This document shows positions 1 to 14,816 of a DNA stretch of 64,000 nucleotides, piece by piece. Numbering within the stretch: the first letter of the stretch is position 1; each line of letters begins with the position of its first letter. The notes beneath the pieces were generated by a model. That model saw only the letters and a list, made by a program, of their open reading frames with translations, ran no database searches and was not told the DNA's origin. Source of the stretch: Syngnathus acus (Eukaryota > Chordata > Actinopteri > Syngnathiformes > Syngnathidae); the NCBI RefSeq assembly GCF_901709675.1, contig NC_051092.1, positions 2,608,491 through 2,672,490 on the forward strand, written 5' to 3'. Made by a program: the position numbers and the translations under genes.

Positions 1-3000
1 TTCAGGCTTGAAAAACATTTTGACCTTATTTTCCTTTGCAATTTCCAGGAAGTCTCGAGTAAAAGTTTGTTTTCGTGTTTCCAACATTGCGTCAATGTTT
101 GCACGGCGCTAATGAGGCGGCGAGTGCGACGTACTTTCCCGAGCCGACTCCATTTTTCTTTTTCTTTTTTTTAAGCTCCTCATTGTGTGTGGGCTTGAGA
201 GCTTTGCACAATGACAGGATCTGCCCTGCATTGACATTGAGGATGTGCTGCCGGTACGACTGGCTAAAGCACCCAAACGGGTGATAAATGACAAGTTTAG
301 TGGCCGGCAGTGCTCCATTATGATGTCACACAAATACACACCGGCGCCTCCGATTTCATCATCCGGGTGCTATGCAATAAACTACATGAGTGATGTTAAA
401 GGCCTTGCTAATATGACTGCAGACAATTTGTAGTAAAACACCCTCGCAAAATCTCAAGAATCAAAGATTATCTGAGTAACGGTGCTTTTTGCGGTCTGAC
501 TAGAAAATACTCGCCGATGAAAAGATGATGAAATTAACACAGCAGGAGGGACCCCTGATTTAAAAATGTAGTTTGCAGCTCCACTCATCTCCATTCATCA
601 CTTGCCTTTCCAAAGTAAACACATTAGCTTCCCCATTAGGGACACAAAAATATACAGCACTATTTATTAGCTAGCCATGCATAATATAGAAAAGTTGTAC
701 AACATAGGAGAGAAAGTCAAAAATGATTTCTATTTTTAGGTTATGTGCTCCAGTTCTGAAATTGAGCATACACAGCGGTCGTCGTCCTGCGCGTTTTGGA
801 CCTCGGAGGGAAAAGGAGGCGTATTGAAACGAGATGCTACGCTTCATTAGGAGGTTGCGACGGGAATCACGTCAGGGAAGACGAGCGGCACAAATGTGTT
901 TGGATGATTCTGGCCCATTTAACTGTTTTCACTCGACGCCTTTGAGGCCGCCGAGACGTATGACAGAGTCGCCGCAGAAAGTCTCCACTGAATGCGTTTT
1001 AAAATGACATTTTGTTTCGAAGCGCAGTGCATTTTCAGCTTGTTTTTTAATAATGGGCGGCACGACAGGGTAATTAATATCTCTAATTAAGTATGTTTGA
1101 AAGGGGCCATGTTATGAAAAAATGACTAATTACAGTGATTTCCGAATTACAAAGAGCATCTGATTAAAAGCCATCACAGCTAAATTTGGCTATTAAGAAA
1201 ATGAGTACATAGTTATCTCTACATTAAACAGATGGATTTAAAAAAATTTTTTTTCGATATTTATAAAAAAAAAATAAAAAACATTTAGCCAAAATAAAGA
1301 GTAGGCCGATACTGAAACCTTGCAGTAACCCCATTGAGAAAATGGCTGTCATGATTTGGCGCCAACTAGTGGCCAGTGCGACTAATACAGCCCAAATCTG
1401 AAAGAGTTGGTCTTAGCTCAAAGCTTCAGTGTCAGATGTCACTGTGAGGGAAAAACAAGTCTTGTGTCAAGGAATGCTGAATGTTCCGTCTGAGCGGACT
1501 GCCACCGTGACCTTCGGGGTGTAATTCCGTGAGGACCTCATGTCAAAGTGTCAGTGGCCTCCAAACAAGATCAAGAATGGGAGAAAATATCCAGAGTGAA
1601 TGACAAGTCTGCTAGAATTGGGAGCTTGATGTCTCCAGAGGAAAGGGGCAAAAAAAAGCTGGCTAACCATAGCATCGTTTGTTTTTAATTTTTTAAGCAT
1701 CCTTTTCGAAATACATTTATTTCCCGACCTGCCCCCAGACGGTAGCGGCAGCGAAGGTGGTAAACGATTCGGCACTGGAAAGACTTTCATCTGTCACACA
1801 CATTACTCAGCGGCGTATCGTCCATGCGCACACATACTGTAAATATTTAAGAGACTCATCAATCATTGCCTGACAGACGTCTTATTGCCGCCGCCGCCTA
1901 ACAGGCTGAAAACGAGAGTTGGAGAACATCCGCAGACTTCTTCCAATTTTAAATATGCAGTGCATTAGTATTCGCCACTTCAATTTTTGCCACGTTTTTA
2001 GTACAGCTTTGTATCTTTTAAAATATTAAAACATTGGAATAAGTTTGAAGGTGAACAGGAAGTCCCTGAGTGGGATTTTTGTATCTGCCACAGGTGAGGG
2101 GAAAAATAATCCAAATGAAGCACGGCGACATTGAAGCATCAGTTGAAGGACAGTTATTTAGAAAGAAAGAAAGAAAAAAGTATAAATGAGACAGCAGAAT
2201 CATTTCAACTAACTATCTCAAATTTCTTAAATGCAGAAAACGGTGGCGACGAAAGTCCCCGTAGATTGCGATAGGAATGATGACGATTGAGTTGTTTCGG
2301 ACGATTTATTCAGATGAGGGCAAACTTCGGTAACCTGCTCGACGGTCCGAGCTGTGAGTCATTCCGTGGCTAATTCCCTCCGCCCCGAAGCAATGATCAC
2401 TGCCTACCAACACCGCCTCCGCTGCTGTTCACAAATAAGCACAGGGATTTCAATAAATAAATAATCTTTACTTGTTACTTGATATCCCATTAAAAATATC
2501 CACAACACAACTAAGTTCAAAATATCCACTAAAAATGACCAAAATGGAGTATTACTTCCCAATAAACATTTCTACCATGAACGTTAGCTTGTAGCTAGCA
2601 GCATTTTTTCCAAACACTCCCAAAAAAAAAATGAACTCTTGACTTCGCAACTTGTTTTTGTTAATCGTACCTATGACAGAACTTTGAAGAGCCGATTGGA
2701 GAGTAAAGAGGCCTTTTATAGCCAATTAAGGACTTCCTTTTGGGAAATCTAATTCAAGACATTGCGGAGCTGCATGAATAACACATAGCGACAATGAATC
2801 AGCGTCACAGCGCCCCGGTAGCGACCGTATCTGATATAGAGGCAGACGTGGGCAGGGGTCTGCTCTTCGTCGGCGGCCATTCCCTCGGGGAATGGAGCTG
2901 AATGGAAGGAGCAGGTTGGAAGAGCTTTTTGGTGAGATTTTTTTTTTCTCAGAAAGACCAACAGCTGCGTAAACTACATCACACAATACATGTATTTTTT

Positions 3001-5659
3001 TTTCGAGTCGACTTTGGTTCACAGGTAAAACCAGTTTAGTATTTCGGTTGGAGCTGAGTGCACAATTAACAAGCGTGGAATAACCAGTTTGACCGCGAGT
3101 CACCGAGTGACCTAGTATAATTTAAATCAGGCAACGTTTAATCAGACTTTTATCTCATATATAAGAAATGATATTATGGGTGAGCATCACTCAATGAATA
3201 ATAAAATCGCTACTGCAATGAAAATATTCAAGCAAGGACGATTTTGGTTAGTCAGAGTTCACCAAGGCCCAACAACCACAATTTATATCCAAAACATTTA
3301 TTTCCTAGCACAAGCTTCAGCTCGACACAAGGTTTTGTGGAAAATACGTCATAAATACCAAAGACCAATTCAAAGGATATCAATGTTTATAATGAATGGA
3401 GGCTTTATTCTCTCCAAATCGAGGTTTTTGGATTCAAATGTGCCAAAAACGCCTTAGGAGTAATTCTGCATCTAATTCACGTCAACATCTCGACACGCAC
3501 AATATGCAGATGAGCCAAAGAGGGGGCGGGGTCTTTGAGCTAGCGTCGAGTACAGCTGTAGTTTCAATTTTCTAACAAAGCTTCACAATGCCTCTGCATT
3601 TTGTCCAATTGTGCGTCAAAAGAGATCAAACCACACTAGATGAACGCAGATAAATTAAAGATGCAAAGTTAGAATGAGTGATGCCCTAGTACAGACACCT
3701 GAGGTACACCACAGATGAATACAACCCTTTTAAAATCAAAAACAAGACTCTAGAATGCTATTATTCATCAAGACTTGACTTTCCAAGCGAGAATCTCACC
3801 AAATTCTGTACACACATCAAGGCCGGTAAAATTAAAACCCTATTTTGATTCCATTTTACACAAATTTTACTTGTGTGTTCTACAATTTGCGTCTCTTTCG
3901 CTTTGCTAACTTCTACAAAAAATCTTCAACATAATCTGGAAGTACGTGAGACTGAGAAGCGAACCTGTCATCCAACTGAGTCAGGTGTGGCTAAGTGTTT
4001 TTTGTAAACCATTTAAAACATACTTCTAGCAAGACAGCTAATTTGGAATGCGGTTTTGTAGGTCGCATACCTGCAAGGAGCGTGGTAGAAGGGATATCCA
4101 GGTTGAGGTATGTGATTGCAGTATCCCGACTGATTCCACATGATGATTTGATTTCAAGTCCAAAAAGTGTGCTTTTCTATTTCAGGTGATCTCACGTTCG
4201 TCAAATGAGATCACCGAGTGGCTTGCACACCTGGAATGGAAGTCAGACCCACAAAGAAGTACTCAGCAGAACCCCAGACAAGCGCCCCAGGTGAGGAATG
4301 ACATCACAGGCTCCCGTTGCAATCCCGCCAAGAGTCAGATCTTCCTCCTCCCCGAGGCTCTCGAGAATAATCAGACAAAACAGCTGTCTTTGAGGCCAAC
4401 CCCCGCCGGACGTCCATCCTCACGCATCCCTCCCGCAAAGTTCACGGAATGTCGACAATTCATCCCAAATCTGTGTCTGGGTCGTCTTTTGAGAGAGAGA
4501 AAAGCGACCGCTGGTTTTGTACTGGCTTTTCCCGCCTCGTCAAAAGAGCAGCGAGTGTCTGTAGCCGGAGGAGGAGAGGCGGGACGTGGAGAGGGAAGAG
4601 AGAGAGAGGGAGAGAGAGAGGGAGGTATACAAAGCTAGCCTGCCTTCTGATTCCTGCCTCGTGCACCACCGACAGGATGCACGCCGCTGTGGGACGGAAA
4701 GGACGAGAGAGAGAGAGAGCGAGAAGGAAGCGAAACTGTGACTCAGGTGTCATTTGACACCTGAATGCAAAAACCTGAGCTTGCTTGTCGAGCTTGCGTA
4801 ATATCAGCTAACTGTCCAGAACAGACACCATTGAATGCTTGGTCAGCAAAAAAAATAAAAGCTCTTTTTTCAAACGTTATTGACGTTGACTCTTACCGTG
4901 AGAAAATGCTGCACGGCTCCTCGCAGAAAGAGGCGGAGTTTTCTCAGCTCGTAAATTGGGTCAATTGTAAGCCATTTGACCTTTGAGCGTTCCGACGGTA
5001 CATTTCATCTTCCTCGTGGTTGTTATCAAAAGCATTTTTCAAGCAGTGCCTAAAAGTCCGCTTAAATGAACCGGCACGGTTCTCTCTCTCTCTCTCTCAA
5101 CTCCACCTCCCACTGCTTTGTTCTCTTTTCATTTCCTTTAATGTTTAATTCATAATCCGCCGCCACCATTTAGCATGTCACTTGATTGGTAGAGCGATTA
5201 GAGCGAGTCGGAAGGATGTTTGATTAAAATATTCCCGAGGTATCACGAATCGGCAGATCCTCAAAATCAGGTGACTCGGGTGCCAAAATATCTGATCGGA
5301 CGATCCAAATAACCTTGCGAGTCAAAGCGAAATGCAGCATGCAAACAAACTGACCTTCCAGTTAAGCATGCGACAGGTGGCCGATGAGCTAAATCCAGGT
5401 GTGCGCCCGCCATTCTTGGAGCGAGCAAAGGTGACCTGGCACAGTCCTACACCTGGCAGAAGGCTGTTTACATTCTCGGAGCAGCTACACCGACCAGCAA
5501 TAACTCTTACATTAGATTGGGCCTTCCTAAAGCGTCGTGCCCTGGGGATGCGCAACATTAAAAGTGTAATGGCTGTATAATAATTTGATTAGCTAATGGG
5601 ATTCTCTGTGATTGACTAGTGAGCAGCCCAGATCAAGCCCCGCCTCTTGACCCCAGTCA

Positions 5660-5905
5660 GCTCATGATAATAACAATCATAATATTCCTAATAATAAATA
5701 ATCATATATAATGAATTATACATAATATTATAGGATATATCATTAATTATATATATAATAATATTTATAATAATAAATATAATATATATTAATAATAATC
5801 ATAATAATAATACATATTATAATATATATTAATAATAATCATCATAATAATAATCATAATATTCATAATAATAATAATACATAATAATATATAATGTTAA
5901 TAATA
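5660..5905. repeat. AT-rich (TAA/ATA)n low-complexity block
   Basis: About 245 bp of almost pure A and T with repeated AATAAT and ATATAT units inside the plekha7 intron. No coding or RNA signature. Confidence 0.85.
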
Positions 5906-6882
5906 ACAAGTGAGGTCTGACCAATTAATCAGACAATAAATCCTTTCAAATCATTTAAAAAAGGTCAGCTGATTTTTTTTTACATTAATACAACACAAGA
6001 TAATGACATTCAAATATCCAGCCCCAAAAATAACCAACTGAAATTAAATTAAAAAATGCAAACACTCCCGCAGCGACTCCTTACAACTAAACTGTCACAG
6101 ACCTTTTGTTGCCTGCCTCCTGTTCACACACTTGACAAACACTTTCAAATGACATCCACAACAACAACCTGGCCCATCTGTCCTATTTGAAACTCAAATG
6201 TGGCCCTTGAGCAGAAACGTTTTTGCACTCCAGATGTAAAGACTATACGGAAATATAAGATCTGCACTCGGGGTAAAAATATATAGTCACAGCGGAGGCG
6301 AGGTGAAGGGCTCGGTAATTGGCTAGTCACATCACAGTCACCCAGAAAGTGAAGAAAAAGCAATTGTCATCTGGGAGGAAACAGCAAGACAAGAGATTGG
6401 AAGGGATGGAAAAAGAAAGAGAGTTTGTTTTTATCTGGAAATATAAGTCTAATCTGGCTTGGAAAACACAAGAGAACGCAGCCTCTTATCCACAAGCCTC
6501 ACGGCAGCAGGAGTGCGACTTGAGCTCGGGCTTACGGGACCCGTTGCGTCTCTTAAAGCCGCCCCCTCGCCCGACACACCTCAGCGCTCGAGGTCACACC
6601 GCTCCAGCCTACGCTCGGCGACGTCAACCTCCATTTGGCCTCAATTACTCCAAGATGCAGTTAAGCCACGATCTTACATCCATTTATGCTTTTTGATTAT
6701 CCTGTTCAGGATATTTTTTTTCTTTCACTTTAGGAGCCCTGAGTCAAATCTAAAACCCCATTCAACACTTTCCTTCCTCGTTTCCTCTTTTTCCTTCCGT
6801 CACTGCCTGGTGGGACACCTTCCTGTGGAGAACCTGATCATCAATCATATTCCCAACCGGTTATTAAGCCCATAGAGGGGTC

Positions 6883-6915
6883 TGCGTGTGTGTGTGTGTG
6901 TGGGTGAGTGTGTGT
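6883..6915. repeat. GT dinucleotide microsatellite
   Basis: Runs of GTGTGT with two GGGTGAG interruptions in the plekha7 intron. Confidence 0.8.
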
Positions 6916-9900
6916 TCATATGCCTGCAGGCTCTGTTGAACCCGATTCTCATCCACACAAACACACGTGCACACACAAAAGCTGTGCTATTAATACGCTT
7001 CCAAGTCTGCGCCTTGGGGCATCACCACTAAAATCTGACACTACAATTAAAACCAAATCTTATTCTTTTTATTGGACTGGGTCCAGCTGGTTCTGGGTCA
7101 GTTCTTGCTCACGTTTGATTCGCAAGAACCACTTTCCAAATGAGCTTCTTGCACCTCTGGGCAAGTCTCTTTTGAGTCATTTAATTATGTAGTAAAGAAA
7201 ACACTGAAGGGGATATGAGAGGATGTGTCTATTAGCATATTTTAGCATCTGTTATGAATACGTCAACAGTCGGTGTTATTCCACACTCAAAACACGACGT
7301 GAAGATTAAAAAATGATTACGCACGGAGCAATTTGTGGACCTGTTTCTATTTCCAGAACAAGCTTCTACCTCCATTAGGATGTGTCACAGCTCAAAAAAT
7401 AATAAAGAGCAACCCCTGACCACACAATGCGCCGCTAGCATCTGTGTCCAATATAAAAGTAGCATTGCCACCTGTGTCGCAGGTAAAAACTCCCTTTCAC
7501 TCCTTCACGTATAACTTTTGATGAGGCCCGTTTTCTATGCGAGGCGAGCCCGGTTCGCAGAGACGGAACGAAGCTAATAACGATTCTGCGAGCAACAAAT
7601 TGGACTCCGGCGGCAGTAAATAGCAATCGAATATTAAAAAGAGGAACGACTGCGGCGGGTTGCGCAAATGGAGGCGACAGATAAGTGCGGCGCTCAAATT
7701 GCAACGCTGGCGCTTTTATCGTGATGAGATCGTCTCATCTGCGCGACCGCCGCATGTCCGTCGTGTTGATTCAGTCCGAAAAATAACTTCGGATCACATT
7801 TTCTCTAAGGGGAAAAAGTGGCATCCTTGAGGGTGTTGTAACTCCAATGTTTGGCAGACTGAAGTTTAGATAACCGATTCATCTTAATTAATCAAAACTA
7901 TACAAGTATAATGAATAAAATACATGACTAATTAATCCTTTAGTATTTAACTTTACACCTCGTTTTTGCTTATTTCGTGAGTTAAGTCACGTGACTTTAG
8001 TAAACTGAGCCGTGATTGGTCATTATCTGAGCAACTGTGATGTCATATTCAGTCGACAAGTAGTACTATGCAAAATGGCCGCCTCCTGAGATGAATGAAT
8101 ACATTTGAATGAATGACTTTAAAATATCACAACCAAATGGTGTTTCCCAGTATTTGTTAGCATTAAGCTAACAGGCTTTAAAGCAAAGTTACATGTTTTT
8201 TTTCAACTACAAAAAGTGTTCTTTGATTTTTGTTTTATTTGACGGTAAACTTCAACTGGAAGTGGCTTGAAACTTCTTTTTTGAAGAATTGCTCACGATC
8301 TACCGAACTTGTCCTCGCTGTCAAGTGCTCTCAAAATTTTGCTCACATTTCAAAACATAAATGCCACAATAATAGCTCGGCTACCACCTGCAGAAATACA
8401 AACTGGCAGGATGCTACATTCTAATGGACTGCTTTTTACCGCTTGCGTCACTCTCACAAAAACACATCTGATTAAAAAGCATGCCCAGACAAAAAATGAT
8501 TGTACGTCAACGTGCGCGTGTTCCAAACAACCCCCGGTAGCCACATTAGATACCCGCACATGAAAAATGTGCTCGGCAATTGGAGAAGTTAATTCCGGTG
8601 GCTTTTTGTCAATAAAGCAGCAACCGTGAAGGAGAAAAATCCATACGAGAGACAAATGTAAGTAACGGAAAAACTCCGCTGCTCTTTTGACGAAATCCAT
8701 TTTCCTCTGCTGGTTTGAACGGTGGGGCGGAACGTGACGAACTGCCAGGAGACGTGGCGGCAATTATTAAAGTTGTCTCGTTATGATCAGCTCCGTCGCT
8801 CTTCGAAATAACTGACTGCATCCCTGCCCCCCCCCCCCCAGGGAGAAACAGCTGGAACACAAGATGAGTCAAACAACTTGTCCCATCAACTAGCACAATA
8901 TTTCCATTTCCACCAATCAAATCATCACGTCCATTTCTATGTTATTTCACATTACCTCGAATCACGTAACAGATTCCTCGCGGGGAGTTCCCGATGCTCG
9001 TCGGTCATAGCAAAGATAACGCGGCGTTTGACGGGAACCGACTTGAGCCCGCCTTCATGGATCGGCTTCCGGCTGCAGCAAGTCCCCATCCTTGCTCGAA
9101 CTTCCACGCCGGATGATTAGCGACGACAAAAACCACCTAGCTCCACGCGACTCGGCTTCCTAACTAACCCCGTGGTGGAAAAAAAAAACGTTTTGGTGAC
9201 CTGGCAACCTCGCCCATGTGGTTCCGCTGACACAAAGGCGATTGTCTCTTCCAAGCGGGCCGGCTTTGACATGGTCTCAACCGTCTTGTTGTTTGTCCCT
9301 CAATCGCTCCATTGTGTGAGGCCTCCTTTGCTCCGGGTTGGACACAGACGGACACCCACCGCGATTTCCAGTCCCAGACAAATCAAGCTGCTCGGTTGTT
9401 TTTGTTCAGAGAAAATGGCCGCCTTGTTAACACATTTTCTCACCTGTCTCTGCTGTTGCTTGTATTTCCCCACCCGTCCTTTTTTGGTCAAATCTGTGAT
9501 ATTGTCTGTAAGGCTAGCAGACACAATGAGAGGAAATAGCAAGTTGTTTTTGTGTTGCAGGTAAGCAGAGCCAGATGTTCTACAGTTCCGTGTTGACATT
9601 TTGACCGTGGGGGTATGAAAGAAATGCCAGCGTGCAGACCGATGCGCAGAACTGACATTTTATTCCGAGCCAAACGCGGTACAAAGGTCAGATAGTCTCT
9701 CGATGATTTCATACGCATCCTCCCCGAGGCTTTTCTCGAATAATGGCCGGAGGTTTTAGAACGATTATACCGAAAGGAGTACTTTGAATAACTAGCAGTC
9801 AAGCTCCCCGAGTTTAAATCAGATCCTCCGCGAGGTCTCGAGGATTAATCCTGCCGCCTGAGGGCCAGGTTAAATATTCAGGACATTTTATTTTCAGGCT

Positions 9901-12900
9901 AACTTCAAAGACACACAAAGCTAGGCAGTGAAACATCTAATGAGAGCGTCTGAAAATAACACAATTGTTGTTTCATGGCTATTTTCTTGCTAATCTTGCT
10001 AATTAACCCGCTTCCATCTCAATTAGCCTCATTCTAGTTCATGCGTGAAACTGAAAGAGAAGCTAGCTGGAGAAAATTGTACTGCTTTTTGGGGTCCATC
10101 TTGTACAAGATCATTATGGTTCTCACTTTGCTAATTAGAGCAATTTTGGGACATACTGGAGCTTTCGGAGGACTTTATCGGTCCAATCTTGTGTTACATC
10201 ACGTTTAAAATGTATTGTGTTCTTGCGCCGACAATACAGCGCAGACATTTCAAATTTTCGTTTGATGTTTGAAGCACATTTTTAAAAAAAAAAATAACGG
10301 TCTATCTGTGTCAGATCTTGTTCGTAATCATTAGAGTTCTTGCTTTGCCATTGAACAAAGAGAATTTCAAATTTTGTTTTGATATTTAAGGCTTTCTTCT
10401 TTTTTTTACAAATATACAAAGAAAAGTCTAAATCATTACAAACCACCTTTTTTGTCCACCTTTTGTTAAATATTTTGAGTTTTTATTTCACCATTGAGCG
10501 AAGAAAATTCCAAGGTTTTTTGATGCTTTAGGGATACTTTTTGGAAAAAGTCCATTTTTTGGGGTATACATTTTAGGATTCATCTAACATCATTAGAATT
10601 CTGACTTTAATATATTAAAAGACTAAATCAAAGTAGGAATAGGATTCATTATTATTATTATTATTAGTGAGGCTTCTTTGCATTTGTTAGCAAAAACAAG
10701 AAAATTCTGTTTTGATAAGAAAAATGAAGAGCTTAGCTTCCTTTGTTTACCATTAAGAAGCGATAAAAACAAAGTGTTGTGACACACACGCACTTTCACG
10801 TATACACACAGCTGCAGATAAAACATTCGCCGTTGGTGCTGCTCGAGTCAGAACGCAGTGAGTCAAGTGTGAGTCATTGTCTCTCTCATCTCACCTTGAC
10901 ATTTGCATTATATTAAAAGACTTTTCATTTTCTTCCTGACTTCTAAAAAGAAATTCCTAGCATTCAGGTTTTTTGGACACTCTATGATCACTGCGTTTAA
11001 ATGTCAGCTTGAACACTTGTTTTTGTGCCACTCAAAAAAGGCCTCAAAAAGTGTTTGGCCTTTTTCAAAATCGTTAACTGGCCGCCGGGGTAAAAATCTA
11101 TTAATGATCCACGCCGTTCATCCTGCTCCATACCTGACATCTCGGCCAAGCTGGTTATTAATTGACTACGTAAGGTCAAAGTCTGCCGGATGAGTCGTGA
11201 GGCCAACGTGTGACAAATAAAACTGCACACGAGTCGATATTGCTCGTTAAAAATTCAACACCGGCAACCGAGCCAGTGTTCTCGAACTTTAACATCTTGC
11301 CCCAGCCACCCCGGAAAAAAAATCGGCAAACACTTTTCAGCCGCCGCCATAATGCCAAAACCTCAAACATCTTTGTTTCTTACAGAACAAAATATTCAAT
11401 ATTCATCTTTCTCGGCCTCTTCCCTAATTCATTTTAAACCTGAACAAATCCGAAGTAGTCCACTTTGCTTCTTCGGTAAATCTCGATGACGAATCCTTTG
11501 TGTTGGCTCTCTTCGGATGCTCATTCGGTACACAATTCATTCATTGTACGACAAATCAAGTCGACCTTGGCCCGATGTAAGACGTATGCTTCTGAAATGT
11601 TGCGAAGTCTTCCTAGACGCGCGACCACGCACACTCCTGACATGATGTAAGCTGATTGGAGATAAGCCTATTTTGTCGCGGTCTCCCCATAGCGTCACAC
11701 ACTTTCAAGGCTTTTCACCTTCTCCGTACTGTATTTGGTTTTTGTTACCATGACAACACGTACTTTATTTAACTTATAATTCCTATTGTATTGATAGAAG
11801 CAAAAACAACTCTGCCACTCACTTAGTTGGCTTAACTAGGTCAATATTTGATCTTCTAAAGTTGTTGCAAGATAAATTAGTAGCCGCTCTCCCCCCCACA
11901 AAAAATGCATAGTTGTCTTTTTGACAGTGTAATAGTGCTGATATTGAACAATAATTAACCACACACACACGGAAGTATGTTGGGGGGGGGTCTTTGAGTT
12001 CAAACGCACCACATTGAGTCCACAAGTCAGAGCGGTTATTCAACAAGTCCAGGCAAAGTAAACTTCACCCGGCGGGATAAATATGCCAGCAAATAGCCGG
12101 CAGGCAGACAAACATTATGTCACCATATTTATCAGCACAGCACGACTCGCGATGGGGGTGCTAAAAAAAAAAAAGTTACTTTATTGATGCTATACTAAAA
12201 GTGACCTCGCCATCTGGCACATCTAAACACAGGAGTTGCATCAAAATGAGATTAATAATGGATTCAGATAATATAAAGGATAATAATCCAAATTGTTCAG
12301 TACACTTTAACACACTACAAATATCTAACAAAAAGAAATAGTTGGCCACAATCTTACAGACACTACGGCCATCCATTTCAAGAGCTTCATTTAAATGATA
12401 TTGAATGGAAATAAATTGGCCACAACAGATCCAATAAGCACTGAGAATTAATAAAGGACTAAAACGAAACGCAAATAGGTTAAATAAACAGGTTAACACG
12501 AAACGGTGTAATAAAACAATGCAATAAAGCACTAATTAAATTATCCTCAGTTGGAATTGACACTGCAAGCGAGGTATTCTGTCAACAGTGTTTTGAGCCT
12601 CATTTCTCGACCTTGAAGATAATATTTGGTCGCCTTAGCGCACAAGTATGTCGGGATTCAAAAGATGCAAGTCGCCTACCGTGACAGAAGCGACAGGCAA
12701 AACATCCCCTGCGGCATATTTTATGCAAAAAAAAAAAAAGCTCAGATCGCTTTTCACTAAAAAACATGACAGATCCCTTTCAAGTAGATATTGACATATC
12801 TGTCCCACTGTGGGGAAGTTTGATAGCATTTCTTCTTGTCATTTACGCTCCCTGGCGTAAAAAAGGTTTACCTAAACTTTTGAAAACAAACAGTTCTGAA

Positions 12901-13369
12901 AGATGAAATGAAAGTGTATTGGAAGACAAACAAAACAATTTTGTTGACAATAATGGTAACAGTTTGGACAAAAACATTTAAATGTTATGGAGAAAAATCA
13001 GAAAATATTACCAAAAAAATCATTGCCAAAATTGTTGAAAATAAAAATATTAGGTGAAAAGAATATAAAACATCTACCTGAGAAAAATATGTAAAAATCT
13101 TAAAATACGATAAAAATATCAGCAAACCTAGATAGGTGCAATAAAAACTCTTGAGGAAATATTAATATATTATTCCACGCAAAATACATTAAAGCCACAT
13201 GAAATGCAAATCCAGGTATGTTCCTAATGAATTGTCCCGGAGGGTTCTCCTAGCAACCACATGTGCTTGTGGCTTAACGAGCGGCAGCCATTACTTTAAA
13301 GCGACGCTAACTTGATACAGGTGACGCGTTCATGAACACTTCGAAAAAAAACTTTCATTTCCTACTTAC

Positions 13370-13838
13370 TCGATAAAGTAGCTCGCACCTTCATCCGTGA
13401 AGCCTTCCTCCCATCCTTTGGGCAGGTCTAAAAAGATGAAATAAAAAAAACTTGAAAGTTGAAAACGCCGAGTCGTGTCGACAAGAACCGGGCCAACCGG
13501 GGCTAAAGGAACCGAGGCGTTGCTAGCTTACCTGAGCGGATCATATGTCCCGAGTTGACCGGCTCGGAGGAGCGGGGGTGCAGCCAGGTGGTCTCCCGTG
13601 TCTGGTCGCTTGTTCCCGGACGCACGCACGAACGCGCGGGAGAGGGGTGGAGGAAGGTGGCGAGAGAAGAGGATGGGGAGGGGTGGAAAAAACACCTGTT
13701 ACGCCGAAGCGAAGAGCAAAAATAGGCGAAAAGAAACGGAAGGGGGCTGACTCACTTGATGAAGAAGACCCTCCCGTCCCCGCACACACCGTACGTCCAG
13801 TGTTCGGGCAGGGAGTCCCGGCCCAGAGGTGCCGCCAT
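13370..13838 (-). CDS. plekha7: plekha7, first three coding exons (partial)
   Basis: Start of a PLEKHA7-type adaptor of the zonula adherens, which carries two WW domains followed by a PH domain. Seen: exons 13838-13756, 13608-13532 and 13427-13370 join with consistent phases (83, 77 and 58 nt). The first reads MAAPLGRDSLPEHW, the usual start of the first WW domain; the second carries TTWLHPRSSEPVNSGHMIRS; the third begins the second WW domain (DLPKGWEEGFTDEGASYFI). Donors and acceptors are canonical. The rest of the protein (second half of WW2, PH domain, coiled coils) should lie on the minus strand beyond position 1; I could not find the next exon in 1-13369. The neighbours rps13, pik3c2a and nucb2 match human 11p15, which favours PLEKHA7 over PLEKHA5 or PLEKHA6. 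A CCGCCATGA context surrounds the start. Confidence 0.85.
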
Positions 13839-14816
13839 GATCCGCTTGTCCTAGTTCATCTCTCGGCTGAGTCTCCCCGGAGAGACGCGATCACTTAGCA
13901 CGGGCCAGCGCTGCCTTCAGGGACGCCGTCGAGAGGCGGACATCGGCCAACTGTATGCGGGAGAGGGCGCTGATGACTCAGAGCTTATGCGGAACGTCAC
14001 TTTTGAAACTTAAACCGCTTTTTTTTGTCATGCGAAATGATTTATTCGGAAAAATAATTCGCAAACATGTTTGTGAGTCGGATGAATATTTTTTTATTTG
14101 AATCACATCTGCCTCTCAGGCTTGGATCAGAACTGCACCCTGTGAACACCTTTTCAAAATTCGACTTTTACGGTTACGTACGGTCCTGTTGCTTGTTGTT
14201 TTGACGTCTGCATGCTGTAAATGCGTCATCGCTCCGCCAGCCGTTTATTATTCCACGCAAACGCACACACGCTATGTACACGATGCGTTCACAGTCACCT
14301 GTCAGGAACGCTGAGTTCATCGGAATCTCCTTTTGCATCCTGGATGAGGCGTGTGGTGGCGTGCTTGTGACAACACCCGCTGCCGCCCTGTCATTTTCAA
14401 ATCCGCTGTTAACACAAAGAAAAACAGTCATTTTCCAACAAGTTCATTCTCCGTGTGATGGAAAAAAACAACATTCTGGCCCCGTCCCAAGAGTGAGCAC
14501 ATTTTCCAAGTCTGTGTGCTTATCTCAAAAGTGCTTTTGCTTGGCAGAACTTTTTTTTTCAGGAGGCCCGGAAAACACCTCCCGACGAGGCAGGTTAAGG
14601 AAAGGGCGCAGAAGTTGGGTCTCTCTTGGGTTTGCAGAGTATTTGTGTGGACAGATAAAATGTTCCCCAGGAAGAAAGCGTAATGGAAGGCAGTGGGGGC
14701 CAACTACTGTAGTCGTGAGAACGCGTGTAGGTTACACTGTGGAGCAACCTGGAATGGTAATCTCAAAATAACCCAGCCAGTATTTGCAACAGTGGTGGGA
14801 AAAGCAGACTCACTGG

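Larger units (their letters stand above)
1..13369 (-). other. Large intron of plekha7 (no further exon recognised)
   Basis: Continues downstream of the third plekha7 coding exon, so it is most simply the third intron running off the left edge. I saw no open frame with family resemblance on either strand. It holds homopolymers, GA- and CT-rich stretches (4595-4622, 5083-5098), an AT-rich (TAA)n block (5660-5905), a GT repeat (6883-6915) and a TAATTA-rich block near 1060-1190. Small plekha7 exons could have been missed. Confidence 0.5.

Noticed and set aside
4186-4638. 150-codon open frame on the plus strand
   Set aside because: Low-complexity GA/Arg-Glu-rich sequence, no family resemblance, no splice support; lies in a plekha7 intron.
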